Source: JBDSLU01 sp039916225 (GTDB taxonomy: Bacteria > Acidobacteriota > Vicinamibacteria > Vicinamibacterales > Vicinamibacteraceae). Taken from it: a stretch of DNA of 6,288 nucleotides. Shown piece by piece: positions 1 to 6,288 of the stretch. Both the position numbers and the translations under genes were made by a program. The notes under the pieces are model-generated. The model was not told the origin of the DNA, did no database searches, and worked only from the letters and a program-made list of their open reading frames with translations. The stretch is from the NCBI GenBank assembly GCA_039916225.1, contig JBDSLU010000441.1, positions 1 through 6,288 of the forward strand, written 5' to 3'. The number at the start of each line of letters is the position of its first letter. Position 1 is the first letter of the stretch.

Positions 1-1
1 G

Positions 2-91
2 CTGCAGCGGGAGCCGGCCTACGGCGCGGTGGCGCTGGCGGTCGCGGAAGCGACGGGCGGAGCCCGCATTCCGAGCTACGCCACGGCGTAA
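2..91 (+). CDS. C-terminal end of a probable BadF/BadG-family sugar kinase (N-acetylglucosamine kinase-like), partial
   Basis: An open frame enters from the left edge and runs 29 codons to TAA at 89-91. The visible tail reads LQREPAYGAVALAVAEA followed by TGGARIPSYATA. A Pro-Ala-x-Gly-Ala helix near the C-terminus is what I expect in BadF/BadG/BcrA/BcrD-type N-acetylglucosamine kinases, where a final 'P..GA..LA' helix closes the ATPase fold. Third codon positions are almost all G or C, as in the other genes here, which supports real coding. The facing murQ gene belongs to the same cell-wall sugar recycling theme, which fits a GlcNAc or related amino-sugar kinase. Only 29 residues are visible, so the family call is tentative; another actin-fold kinase is possible. 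Confidence 0.45.
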   Translation: MQREPAYGAVALAVAEATGGARIPSYATA

Positions 92-117
92 GCGCGCGGT
101 TCGCGCGGGCTCTGACG

Positions 118-228
118 AATTTCCAACGACCAACTACCAACGACCAATTTCCAACGACCAAGGCACTCCCAACGACCAAACGGCGTCTTCGGGGTTGGTC
201 GTTGGAAGTTGGTCGTTGGAAGTTGGAA
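118..228. repeat. 14-bp-period CCAACGACCAA repeat cluster with facing copies; possible bidirectional terminator hairpin
   Basis: The 11-mer CCAACGACCAA occurs exactly at 123-133, 137-147, 151-161 and 169-179 (start spacing 14, 14, 18). Its reverse complement TTGGTCGTTGG occurs at 195-205 and 209-219, with a partial TTGGAA at 223-228. The 16-mer AATTTCCAACGACCAA is repeated exactly at 118-133 and 146-161. Positions 121-147 pair with 195-221 at 26 of 27 bases around a 47-base loop; in another register 135-161 pairs with the same arm at 25 of 27 around a 33-base loop. The cluster fills the gap between two genes ending towards each other, which suggests a terminator or mRNA-end stabiliser for both strands. 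There is no T-run after the stem, so intrinsic termination is not proven. Similar short intergenic repeats occur in families in some GC-rich genomes; that this is one of them is inference. Confidence 0.85.
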
Positions 229-258
229 CTTCGCGGGGCCGACGCGGGCAGAAAGGCC

Positions 259-1242
259 CTACTCGGCTTTCACTTTAGGGTCGTCGAGATGCAGGAGCGC
301 GCGCAGCCGCGGCTCGATGTCCTCGCCGATCGCGTCGCGGGTCGAGCCCTCGGCCTGTTTCAGCCTGGCGATGGCCGCGGTGTAGGACGAGCCGGTGCGG
401 TGCATGACGACCGCGGTCTTGACGTTCCACCGGGCCCGGCGGAGCAGCTCGTCGGCCGAGTCGTAGCCGATCCCGGTGACGATGCCGACGATGCGCCGGG
501 CGCGATCCTTCAGCTTCTCGGAGTTGGCCTGGACGTCGACCATCAGGTTGCCGTAGGCCTTGCCGATGCGGACCATCGCGATGGTGGTCAGCATGTTCAG
601 CACCATCTTGGTGGCGGTCGCGGCCTTGAGCCGGGTCGATCCCGTCAGGACCTCGGGGCCGACACTGGGCGCCACGACCAGGTCGACGAAATTCTGCAGA
701 TCGGCGCCGGGCCAGCAGGTGACGAAGATGATGCGCAGCCCGCTCTTGCGGGCGCGGGTCAGGCCGCCGCGGACGAACGGCGTGAGGCCGCTGGCCGAGA
801 CGCCGATGACGACGTCCTTCTTGTTCGGACGGAGCCGCGCCACCGCGCGCGAGCCTTCTTCGTAGTCGTCCTCGACGCCTTCCTTGGCCTTGAAGACCGC
901 TTCCTTGCCGCCGGCCATGATCGCCTGGACGCTGGCCGGCGAGGTGCCGAAGGTCGGCGGCATCTCCGCCGCTTCGACGACGCCGAGGCGGCCGCTGGTG
1001 CCGGCGCCGATGAAGAAGATGCGGCCGCCGCGGCGCAGCGCCTGTGCGATGATCTCGACGCCATGGGCGATGCGATCGCGCTCGCGATGCACCGCCGCGA
1101 CCACCTTGCGATCCTCGGCGATCATCAGGTCGATGATCTCGCCGACGGGGGCGGTATCGAGACCGAGACTGTTTGGGTTGATTGCTTCGGTGGGCAGCGA
1201 TTCCCACTTCGATGCCTGCGCCGACCGGAGATCCTGAGGCAC
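259..1242 (-). CDS. murQ: N-acetylmuramic acid 6-phosphate etherase (MurQ)
   Basis: A 327-residue cytoplasmic SIS-domain lyase that cleaves the D-lactyl ether of N-acetylmuramic acid 6-phosphate, giving GlcNAc 6-phosphate and lactate during peptidoglycan recycling. Family hallmarks in order: LPTEAINPNS (16-25), FIGAGTSGRLGVVEAAEMPP (77-96), IMAGG (108-112), EGVEDD (121-126), SASGLTPFV (149-157), VGPEVLTGSTRLKAATATK (194-212), NMLTT (216-220) and GKAYGNLMVDV (227-237). Glu93 and Glu124 sit where the catalytic acids of E. coli MurQ (Glu83, Glu114) are expected, with the same 31-residue spacing. Length is somewhat above the usual ~300 because of about 15 extra N-terminal residues. The start is GTG at 1240-1242; an in-frame TAG at 1249-1251 excludes longer versions and no other normal start lies before the LPTE motif. 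The nearest GGAG is 14 bases upstream, so translation may be weak. It faces the probable sugar kinase and diverges from the recombinase gene. Confidence 0.96.
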   Translation of the reverse strand: MPQDLRSAQASKWESLPTEAINPNSLGLDTAPVGEIIDLMIAEDRKVVAAVHRERDRIAHGVEIIAQALRRGGRIFFIGAGTSGRLGVVEAAEMPPTFGTSPASVQAIMAGGKEAVFKAKEGVEDDYEEGSRAVARLRPNKKDVVIGVSASGLTPFVRGGLTRARKSGLRIIFVTCWPGADLQNFVDLVVAPSVGPEVLTGSTRLKAATATKMVLNMLTTIAMVRIGKAYGNLMVDVQANSEKLKDRARRIVGIVTGIGYDSADELLRRARWNVKTAVVMHRTGSSYTAAIARLKQAEGSTRDAIGEDIEPRLRALLHLDDPKVKAE

Positions 1243-1255
1243 GCGCCGCTACGCT

Positions 1256-1275
1256 ACTCCTCGGCTTCGGGGAGT
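1256..1275. promoter_or_regulatory. Inverted repeat spanning the facing ribosome-binding sites of murQ and xerD
   Basis: ACTCCTCG (1256-1263) can pair with CGGGGAGT (1268-1275) around a GCTT loop, with one G-T pair. On the plus strand the right arm contains the xerD Shine-Dalgarno GGGGAG (1269-1274), six bases before ATG 1281. On the minus strand the left arm reads GGAG, the only purine-rich box upstream of the murQ GTG. The symmetry may be just two facing ribosome-binding sites, or a hairpin that limits translation of either transcript. Confidence 0.45.
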
Positions 1276-1280
1276 GTCAA

Positions 1281-2168
1281 ATGACCGACGACGTCGGCGC
1301 GTATCTCGACCACCTCCGCGTCGCCCGCCGGCTGGCCGAGCACACCCTGGCCAGCTATGGGCGGGATCTGGCGATTCTCGGCCGGTTTGCCGCCGGTCTC
1401 GAGCGCCCGCTGGCTGGCCTCGATCGGGCCGCTTTGGAAGCGGCGGTGCGCGACCAGGTGAGCGGCGGCGCCGCGCCCCGCTCGGTCGCCCGCTACGTCG
1501 CCGCAGTGCGCGGCTTCTATCGCTTCCTGGTCCTCGATCGCCGGATCGAGCGGAGTCCGGCCGACGACCTCCGGGCGCCGCGGGCCTGGCCCGGGTTGCC
1601 GACCTACCTGTCGACCGAGGACGTGGATCGCCTGCTCGGCGCTCCCGATACGTCGACCCCGCGCGGCCTGCGCGACCGTGCGCTCATCGAACTGCTCTAT
1701 GCGACCGGCCTGCGCGTCACCGAGCTGGTCCGCCTGAAGGTGAGCGACGTGGCGCTGGACCAGGGCTTCCTGACCTGCCTCGGCAAGGGCGGCAAGGAGC
1801 GGATGGTGCCGATCGGCGACTCCGCCGTGGAGTGGGTCCAGCGATGGCTCTCCAGCGGGCGGGGCACGATCCTGCATGGCCGGACCTCGCCCTGGCTGTT
1901 CGTGTCCGGGCCGCGCGGTACACCGTTGACCCGGGTCGGCTTCTGGAAGCTGCTGAAGCGCCATGGGACGTCGGTCGGGGTCGGGCAGATCCTCAGCCCG
2001 CACGTCGTCCGTCATTCCTTCGCCACCCATCTCCTCGATCGGGGGGCCGATTTGCGCGCCATCCAGATGATGCTGGGCCACGCCGACCTGTCGTCGACGC
2101 AGATTTACACGCACGTGCTCGAAGCGCGCCTGCGGACCGTCTACGACCGCTATCACCCCCGTCGGTAG
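1281..2168 (+). CDS. xerD: XerD-type tyrosine recombinase
   Basis: A 295-residue site-specific recombinase, close to the ~298 residues of XerC/XerD, which act as a heterotetramer at dif to resolve chromosome dimers. The N-terminal SAM-like core-binding domain spans about residues 5-90 (RRLAEHTLASYGRDL at 16-30). The catalytic domain spans about 105-290 with every active-site residue visible: Arg145 in TGLRVTEL, Lys172 in GKGGKER, His241 and Arg244 in SPHVVRHSF, His267 in MLGHADLSSTQ, and the nucleophile Tyr276 in QIYTHV. The C-terminus YHPRR resembles E. coli XerD (HHPRA) more than XerC. ATG 1281 is chosen over an in-frame ATG at 1182 because GGGGAG (1269-1274) lies six bases upstream, the product then matches family length, and the longer form would overlap murQ. 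The gene is divergent from murQ. A dif-like site about 4 kb away at 6200-6227 supports the Xer role, although an XerC partner is not in the window. Confidence 0.93.
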   Translation: MTDDVGAYLDHLRVARRLAEHTLASYGRDLAILGRFAAGLERPLAGLDRAALEAAVRDQVSGGAAPRSVARYVAAVRGFYRFLVLDRRIERSPADDLRAPRAWPGLPTYLSTEDVDRLLGAPDTSTPRGLRDRALIELLYATGLRVTELVRLKVSDVALDQGFLTCLGKGGKERMVPIGDSAVEWVQRWLSSGRGTILHGRTSPWLFVSGPRGTPLTRVGFWKLLKRHGTSVGVGQILSPHVVRHSFATHLLDRGADLRAIQMMLGHADLSSTQIYTHVLEARLRTVYDRYHPRR

Positions 2169-2170
2169 AC

Positions 2171-2220
2171 CCCGGGCACGCGGTGGGCGAGCCGCCCGGG
2201 CGGCCCTGGCCGGACCGGCC
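2171..2220 (+). terminator. GC-rich hairpins just after xerD, possible terminator
   Basis: CCCGGGC (2171-2177) is perfectly complementary to GCCCGGG (2194-2200) around a 16-base loop, starting two bases after the xerD stop codon. A second inverted repeat, GGCCGG (2208-2213) and CCGGCC (2215-2220), follows at once. No T-run follows either, so these may be weak or Rho-assisted termination or pause structures separating xerD from the metK promoter. Confidence 0.35.
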
Positions 2221-2241
2221 GCGATATGACCGCGTTCGGGG

Positions 2242-2270
2242 TTGACCAGGTCGGCCCCTCGGGCTAAATT
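2242..2270 (+). promoter_or_regulatory. Sigma70-like promoter for metK
   Basis: TTGACC (2242-2247, five of six matches to the -35 consensus) and TAAATT (2265-2270, four of six to the -10 consensus) are separated by exactly 17 bases. Transcription would start near 2276-2278, giving a leader of about 36-38 bases before the metK ATG. The -35 overlaps a small palindrome GACC-A-GGTC (2244-2252), a possible operator half. The A/T-rich TAAATTTGA stands out in this GC-rich context. Confidence 0.5.
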
Positions 2271-2280
2271 TGACCGGTTA

Positions 2281-2302
2281 TGGCATGCGCACCTGCGTGC
2301 CA
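2281..2302 (+). promoter_or_regulatory. Hairpin in the metK 5' leader abutting the Shine-Dalgarno
   Basis: Nine base pairs (T2281-A2302 inward to G2289-T2294, including two G-U wobbles in RNA) close a CACC tetraloop at 2290-2293. One unpaired C separates the stem from the metK ribosome-binding site AAGGAG (2304-2309), which lies four bases before ATG 2314. A hairpin immediately followed by the ribosome-binding site of a metK gene recalls the layout of small SAM-binding leaders, but I see no match to the SAM-I core or to another SAM riboswitch consensus I can recall. It may simply affect translation or mRNA stability. Confidence 0.4.
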
Positions 2303-2313
2303 CAAGGAGAGAC

Positions 2314-3480
<1,167 letters not shown>

Positions 3481-3502
3481 CGGACGTCGCCGCGGAATCG
3501 AA

Positions 3503-3542
3503 CACGAGGCGGGCTCTCCGGCAGCGGAGGGGCCGCCTCGTG
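3503..3542. terminator. Strong hairpin between convergent metK and lptFG, probable terminator
   Basis: CACGAGGCGG (3503-3512) pairs perfectly with CCGCCTCGTG (3533-3542). After one G-G mismatch (3513/3532) the stem continues inward with C-G, a T-G wobble and CTCCG (3516-3520) against CGGAG (3525-3529), closing a GCAG tetraloop (3521-3524). That is 17 pairs in a 40-base element, 22 bases after the metK stop. No T-run follows on the plus strand; on the minus strand the stem is followed by TTCGATTCC, a weak one. It lies downstream of both genes and could serve either. Confidence 0.6.
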
Positions 3543-3609
3543 CTGCGTACGGGCGCCTCGCCACCACGATCCGCCGCACCCGATCTCCTGCGGCAAGGAC
3601 ACCGCGCTC

Positions 3610-3631
3610 GTCCGCGGGGACGTCATCGGAC
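3610..3631. repeat. Small inverted repeat downstream of lptFG
   Basis: GTCCG (3610-3614) and CGGAC (3627-3631) are complementary with a 12-base loop; a competing shorter pairing, GTCC (3610-3613) with GGAC (3618-3621), also exists. On the minus strand it lies about 21 bases beyond the lptFG stop and could contribute to termination, but such short GC repeats are common by chance at this base composition. Confidence 0.2.
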
Positions 3632-3652
3632 GCCCGCTGACAAGTCGGCCCC

Positions 3653-6070
3653 TCACGTCCGAACCGTGAGCAGCAGGTAGCTGGCAGCGGAGATGAACAG
3701 CACGTTCGGCGCCCAGGCGGCGAGCGGGGGAGAGAGCAGTCCGGCTCCCCCGATCGCGCTGAAGACGGCGGACAGGCCCCAATAGGAGATCGCCAGCAGC
3801 AGGCCGAGACCAATGCCGAAGAGCGCGCCGCGCCGGCCGGTGGTGACCGCGAACGGGATGGCGATCAGCGTCATCACCAGGGCCACGAACGGGAAGGCGA
3901 TCTTGCGGTGCAGCGCCACCCGGTAGGGGATGACGTCGAAGCCGCTGATGCGCAGCGCGCTGATGTAGCGCTGCAGGCTGGTGAAGCTGAGGCGATCGGC
4001 GTCTGGCTGTTCCGTCCCGAAGTAGGACGAGGCCTCGAAGATCAACGACCGCCGCTCGAACGACGTGTACTCGGAGACGACGTCATGGGTGAACCGCCGC
4101 CGCCAGCCCTGGTCGGCCAGCCACGTGCTGTCGGCCGGCAGGTAGTTGGCCGACCGTACCGACCTGGTCTCGCTCAGGCCCCACGGCTTGTCGGCGAACT
4201 TGTAGACCTCGAGGCCGGTCAGTGTCTTCGCGCGGGGATCGAAATAGGTGTAGTGGTAGATGCGACCGTCGCGGCCGGCGACCCACTGCCGCGACAGCAC
4301 GTCGAAGGTCCGCGGCTGGCCACCGCGCATGAGGTGCTTGAGCTCGGCGGCGCGGCGGTTCGAGTTCGCCAGGAGCGATTCCTCGAGGCCGAACAGCAGG
4401 CCGCTCCAAAGCAGGCCGAGGACGAGCAGCGGCAAGGCCGTCCGGTAGAGACTGACGCCGCAGGCGCGCATGACGATCAGCTCGCTCGACTTGGTCAGCA
4501 CACCGATGGTCACCAGCGTGCCCACCAGCGCCGATAGCGGCAACACGTAGTAGACGAACTGCGGCGTCGAGTACCACATGTACTGCGCAAGCTGGGTTGG
4601 GGTTGCCTGGCCCTTGAAGAGATTGTCGGACCAGTCGATGAACGAGGCGATGTAGAAGATGCCGAGCATGCCGGCGAACGCGAGCACCAGCACCCTCAGG
4701 TAGGCCTTGCCGACGTAGGCGTCGAGCAGCGTCGGACGGGGGAGTCGTACCAGCTCGGCCGCACCCCGCGGGATGCGAACGACCAGGACGACCTTCGCCG
4801 GCTTGGCCGCTCGCCCGGTCGGCTCCGCCTTCGCCTCGGACGCCTCTCGCGCCGCGGTCGCCGACGCCTCGACGGCAGGACTCGCCTTTCGCCGCCACGG
4901 CAACCGGCGCTCCAGCCACGCCCGAATCGCGGCTCTCGTCGGCAAGCTGATCTGGACGCCGGCGTCGGCGTGCCGGTGCCGGTAGACCAGCAGCCCGATC
5001 CCGGCCAGGCCAAGGACGATGTTCGGGAGCCACCGGGCCAGGCTCGCCGGCAACACGTGCGCCTTGGTCAGCGACGAGCCGATCATCATCAGGGCGTAGA
5101 ACACGAAGACGACGGCCAGCCCGACCACGAAGCTGGCGTGCTTGCTGTCCTTGCTGTTGGAGATGCCCAGGCTGAGGGCCAGCAGACCGAACACCAGGCA
5201 CGCCGCGGGAAAGGCGAACTTCTGGTGGAGGTACATCACCTCGTTGTGCGGCGACTGGTGCTCCCGTTCCTTCTTGGCGATCTCGGCGCGCAGCTCCGAG
5301 ATGGTCATCTCCGGGGCACCGTGCAGGACGTCGGTTTTCGGGAAGACGTCGTTGGCGTCGAGCTTGATGGTCTGGGTCGTGAACCGCTGCAGCTCGTACT
5401 TGGACGGGTCCTTGGGATCGGCCCGATGTGAGCTGCCATCCCACAGCGTCAGGTCGACGCTCCGGGCCTTCTGGTCGATGACCAGCCGGCCCCGGGCGGC
5501 GACCAGGAACTGCGGCCGGTCGGCGTTGCGGCGATCGGCGACGAAGACGTCGCGCCAGCCGGCGCCGTCACTGGCGACGTCCCGCGAGTAGAACGTCAGG
5601 TTCGGAAAGTCCTCGAAGAAAATCCGCGGCTTGATCTCCGTGGCGATGCGGGCGGCGACGATCTCGGCCAGCAGCGCCTGGTAGTGCTTGTTGCCGGCCG
5701 GCATCGCCCAAATCATCACGTAGCCGGTCACCAGGCACGCGGCGAGCGAACAAACAGCGACTGGACGCAACAGCCGAGTCAGACTGACCCCGCAGGCCTG
5801 GAGCGCCACCGCCTCGCGGTCGGCCGACAGCCGGCCGAGCCCGATCAGCAGCCCGACCAGCAGCGCCACCGGGATGGTGATGCCCAGGGCCTGCGGCATC
5901 AGCGTCGCCAGAATGCGCAGGATCGTGGTCGCGCCGACGCCTTTCTCGATGAGGCGCTGGGCCTCCTTCATCAACGGATCGACGAGGAGGATGAAGGTGA
6001 ACAGCGACAGCGCCAAGCCAAACGGCGCCAGCACCTCACGAATGACGTAGCGGTCCAGGATGCGCAACAT
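3653..6070 (-). CDS. lptFG: Fused LptF-LptG lipopolysaccharide export permease
   Basis: An 805-residue inner-membrane protein holding two complete YjgP/YjgQ permease units, normally separate proteins of ~360 residues; with the ATPase LptB they extract LPS from the inner membrane and pass it to LptC/LptA. Unit 1 (1-365, LptF-like) opens MLRILDRYVIREVLAPF, with membrane helices near 13-31, 50-80 and 101-123, a periplasmic jellyroll about 124-280, then helices near 284-303, 311-332 and 345-363. Residues 364-445 are a polar Ala/Arg/Lys-rich, presumably cytoplasmic linker. Unit 2 (446-805, LptG-like) opens TLLDAYVGKAYLRV, with helices near 455-477, 505-527 and 544-564, a jellyroll about 565-718, and helices near 724-743, 749-771 and 786-803. 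Each unit has the LptB-contacting coupling motif: Glu86 with ACGVS (92-96), and Glu530 with ACGVS (536-540). ATG 6068-6070 is the only possible start, since TGA lies at 6080-6082; no clear Shine-Dalgarno precedes it. lptB, lptC and lptA are not in the window. Confidence 0.93.
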   Translation of the reverse strand: MLRILDRYVIREVLAPFGLALSLFTFILLVDPLMKEAQRLIEKGVGATTILRILATLMPQALGITIPVALLVGLLIGLGRLSADREAVALQACGVSLTRLLRPVAVCSLAACLVTGYVMIWAMPAGNKHYQALLAEIVAARIATEIKPRIFFEDFPNLTFYSRDVASDGAGWRDVFVADRRNADRPQFLVAARGRLVIDQKARSVDLTLWDGSSHRADPKDPSKYELQRFTTQTIKLDANDVFPKTDVLHGAPEMTISELRAEIAKKEREHQSPHNEVMYLHQKFAFPAACLVFGLLALSLGISNSKDSKHASFVVGLAVVFVFYALMMIGSSLTKAHVLPASLARWLPNIVLGLAGIGLLVYRHRHADAGVQISLPTRAAIRAWLERRLPWRRKASPAVEASATAAREASEAKAEPTGRAAKPAKVVLVVRIPRGAAELVRLPRPTLLDAYVGKAYLRVLVLAFAGMLGIFYIASFIDWSDNLFKGQATPTQLAQYMWYSTPQFVYYVLPLSALVGTLVTIGVLTKSSELIVMRACGVSLYRTALPLLVLGLLWSGLLFGLEESLLANSNRRAAELKHLMRGGQPRTFDVLSRQWVAGRDGRIYHYTYFDPRAKTLTGLEVYKFADKPWGLSETRSVRSANYLPADSTWLADQGWRRRFTHDVVSEYTSFERRSLIFEASSYFGTEQPDADRLSFTSLQRYISALRISGFDVIPYRVALHRKIAFPFVALVMTLIAIPFAVTTGRRGALFGIGLGLLLAISYWGLSAVFSAIGGAGLLSPPLAAWAPNVLFISAASYLLLTVRT

Positions 6071-6199
6071 CGTGTGCCGTCACAGCTTACCAGCGTCCCA
6101 GCGGGCGAGCTCGAGTCTCGAAGACCCGCATCTCGGGCATTAGCCGGAAATTCGCGTCAACAAAGCATCAACAGGGCCTTTCCAAACCATTTACAACTA

Positions 6200-6227
6200 G
6201 GGTCTGATAAGACATATTATGTTAACT
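6200..6227 (+). other. dif: Putative dif site (XerC/XerD chromosome dimer resolution site)
   Basis: A 28-bp element with the canonical 11-6-11 layout. The left (XerC-side) arm is GGGTCTGATAA (6200-6210), the centre GACATA (6211-6216) and the right (XerD-side) arm TTATGTTAACT (6217-6227). From memory, the E. coli site has right arm TTATGTTAAAT, left arm ending ATAA and centre TGTATA, and the B. subtilis right arm is TTATGTAAACT; the right arm here differs from each by one base. The inner ATAA/TTAT bases of the arms are complementary, as in true dif sites. The element is an AT-rich island in a GC-rich intergenic gap, and a XerD-type gene lies in the same window. If correct, the window is in the replication terminus region, or the element is a dif-derived attachment site of a Xer-dependent mobile element. 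Confidence 0.75.
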
Positions 6228-6287
6228 TTTTAGACCGGGCCGGGGCGGGAAGGCTTTGGTTTCGCGGTAGTCGCTCACCAGGCCGCC
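6222..6287 (-). CDS. Probable C-terminal end of an unidentified gene, partial
   Basis: On the minus strand one frame enters from the right edge and runs 21 codons to TAA at 6222-6224, giving GGLVSDYRETKAFPPRPGLK then Ser. Nearly all third positions are G or C until the last few codons, matching the coding pattern of the neighbours. Of the other two minus frames, one stops almost at once and the other has poor GC3. The stop codon falls inside the right arm of the putative dif site. The gene would be co-directional with lptFG, 151 bases upstream of it. The family is not recognisable from this fragment, and the region could be non-coding. Confidence 0.4.
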   Translation of the reverse strand, partial: GGLVSDYRETKAFPPRPGLKS

Positions 6288-6288
6288 T

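Noticed and set aside
118..228. CRISPR array
   Set aside because: The repeat unit is 11-14 bases with near-zero spacers and occurs in both orientations, unlike CRISPR repeats and spacers; no cas gene is present.
1182..1280. Longer recombinase start at ATG 1182
   Set aside because: It would overlap the murQ N-terminus and add 33 residues absent from XerC/XerD; ATG 1281 has a well-placed GGGGAG.
202..1284. 360-codon plus-strand open frame opposite murQ
   Set aside because: Low-complexity Ala/Gly/Asp/Arg translation antisense to a clear MurQ; its start lies in the repeat cluster. It is an antisense artefact of GC-rich coding DNA.
2242..2313. Longer metK start at ATG 2242, adding 24 residues
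   Set aside because: The extension covers the promoter-like -35/-10 and leader hairpin, has no family resemblance, and ATG 2314 has its own AAGGAG box and the conserved family N-terminus.
2171..2313. SAM-I or other known SAM riboswitch ahead of metK
   Set aside because: The predicted leader is only ~36 bases and I see no SAM-I core or other class consensus; only a hairpin next to the ribosome-binding site remains, reported as a separate observation.
6083..6199. A promoter for lptFG on the minus strand
   Set aside because: TTGACG and TAATGC-like boxes are present in the gap but only 12 bases apart; other pairings match poorly. A promoter must exist here or upstream, but I cannot place it.
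6190..6220. Plus-strand promoter with TTTACA (6190-6195) and TATTAT (6215-6220)
   Set aside because: The spacer is 19 bases, no plus-strand gene follows within the window, and TATTAT is part of the far better explained dif-like core.

Overview
The window is GC-rich bacterial chromosome carrying ordinary housekeeping genes on both strands, with short gaps (all under 300 bases) that hold most of the unusual structure. The organism is a Gram-negative-type (LPS-exporting) bacterium. The fused LptF-LptG permease, the very high GC at third codon positions and the intergenic CCAACGACCAA-type repeats would suit an Acidobacteriota member, perhaps Vicinamibacteria. That placement is inference from general impressions, not from a search.

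Layout. (1) 2-91, + strand: the last 29 codons of a gene whose tail resembles BadF/BadG-type N-acetylglucosamine kinases. (2) 118-228: a 14-bp-period repeat cluster with facing copies, able to form a 27-bp hairpin between two convergent genes. (3) 259-1242, - strand: murQ, N-acetylmuramic acid 6-phosphate etherase. (4) 1281-2168, + strand: a XerD-type tyrosine recombinase, divergent from murQ with only 38 bp between the start codons. (5) 2169-2313: GC-rich hairpins, then a sigma70-like promoter and a hairpin abutting the ribosome-binding site of (6) metK, 2314-3480, + strand, S-adenosylmethionine synthetase. (7) 3503-3542: a strong hairpin between convergent genes. (8) 3653-6070, - strand: an 805-residue protein that joins the two LPS-export permeases, LptF then LptG, in one chain. 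(9) 6200-6227: an AT-rich 28-bp sequence with the 11-6-11 layout and right arm of a chromosomal dif site, the substrate of XerC/XerD. (10) 6222-6287, - strand: the probable last codons of another gene, whose stop codon lies inside the dif right arm.

How the parts relate. murQ and the upstream kinase-like tail fit cell-wall sugar recycling. The XerD-type recombinase and the dif-like site fit chromosome dimer resolution, with enzyme and probable target about 4 kb apart. metK supplies the methyl donor SAM. LptF-LptG is the membrane part of the LPS-extraction ABC transporter; its ATPase LptB and the bridge proteins are not in the window. I see no CRISPR array, tRNA, rRNA, insertion sequence or new defence system. 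The most notable items are the dif site, which no protein-level annotation would show, and the LptF-LptG fusion.
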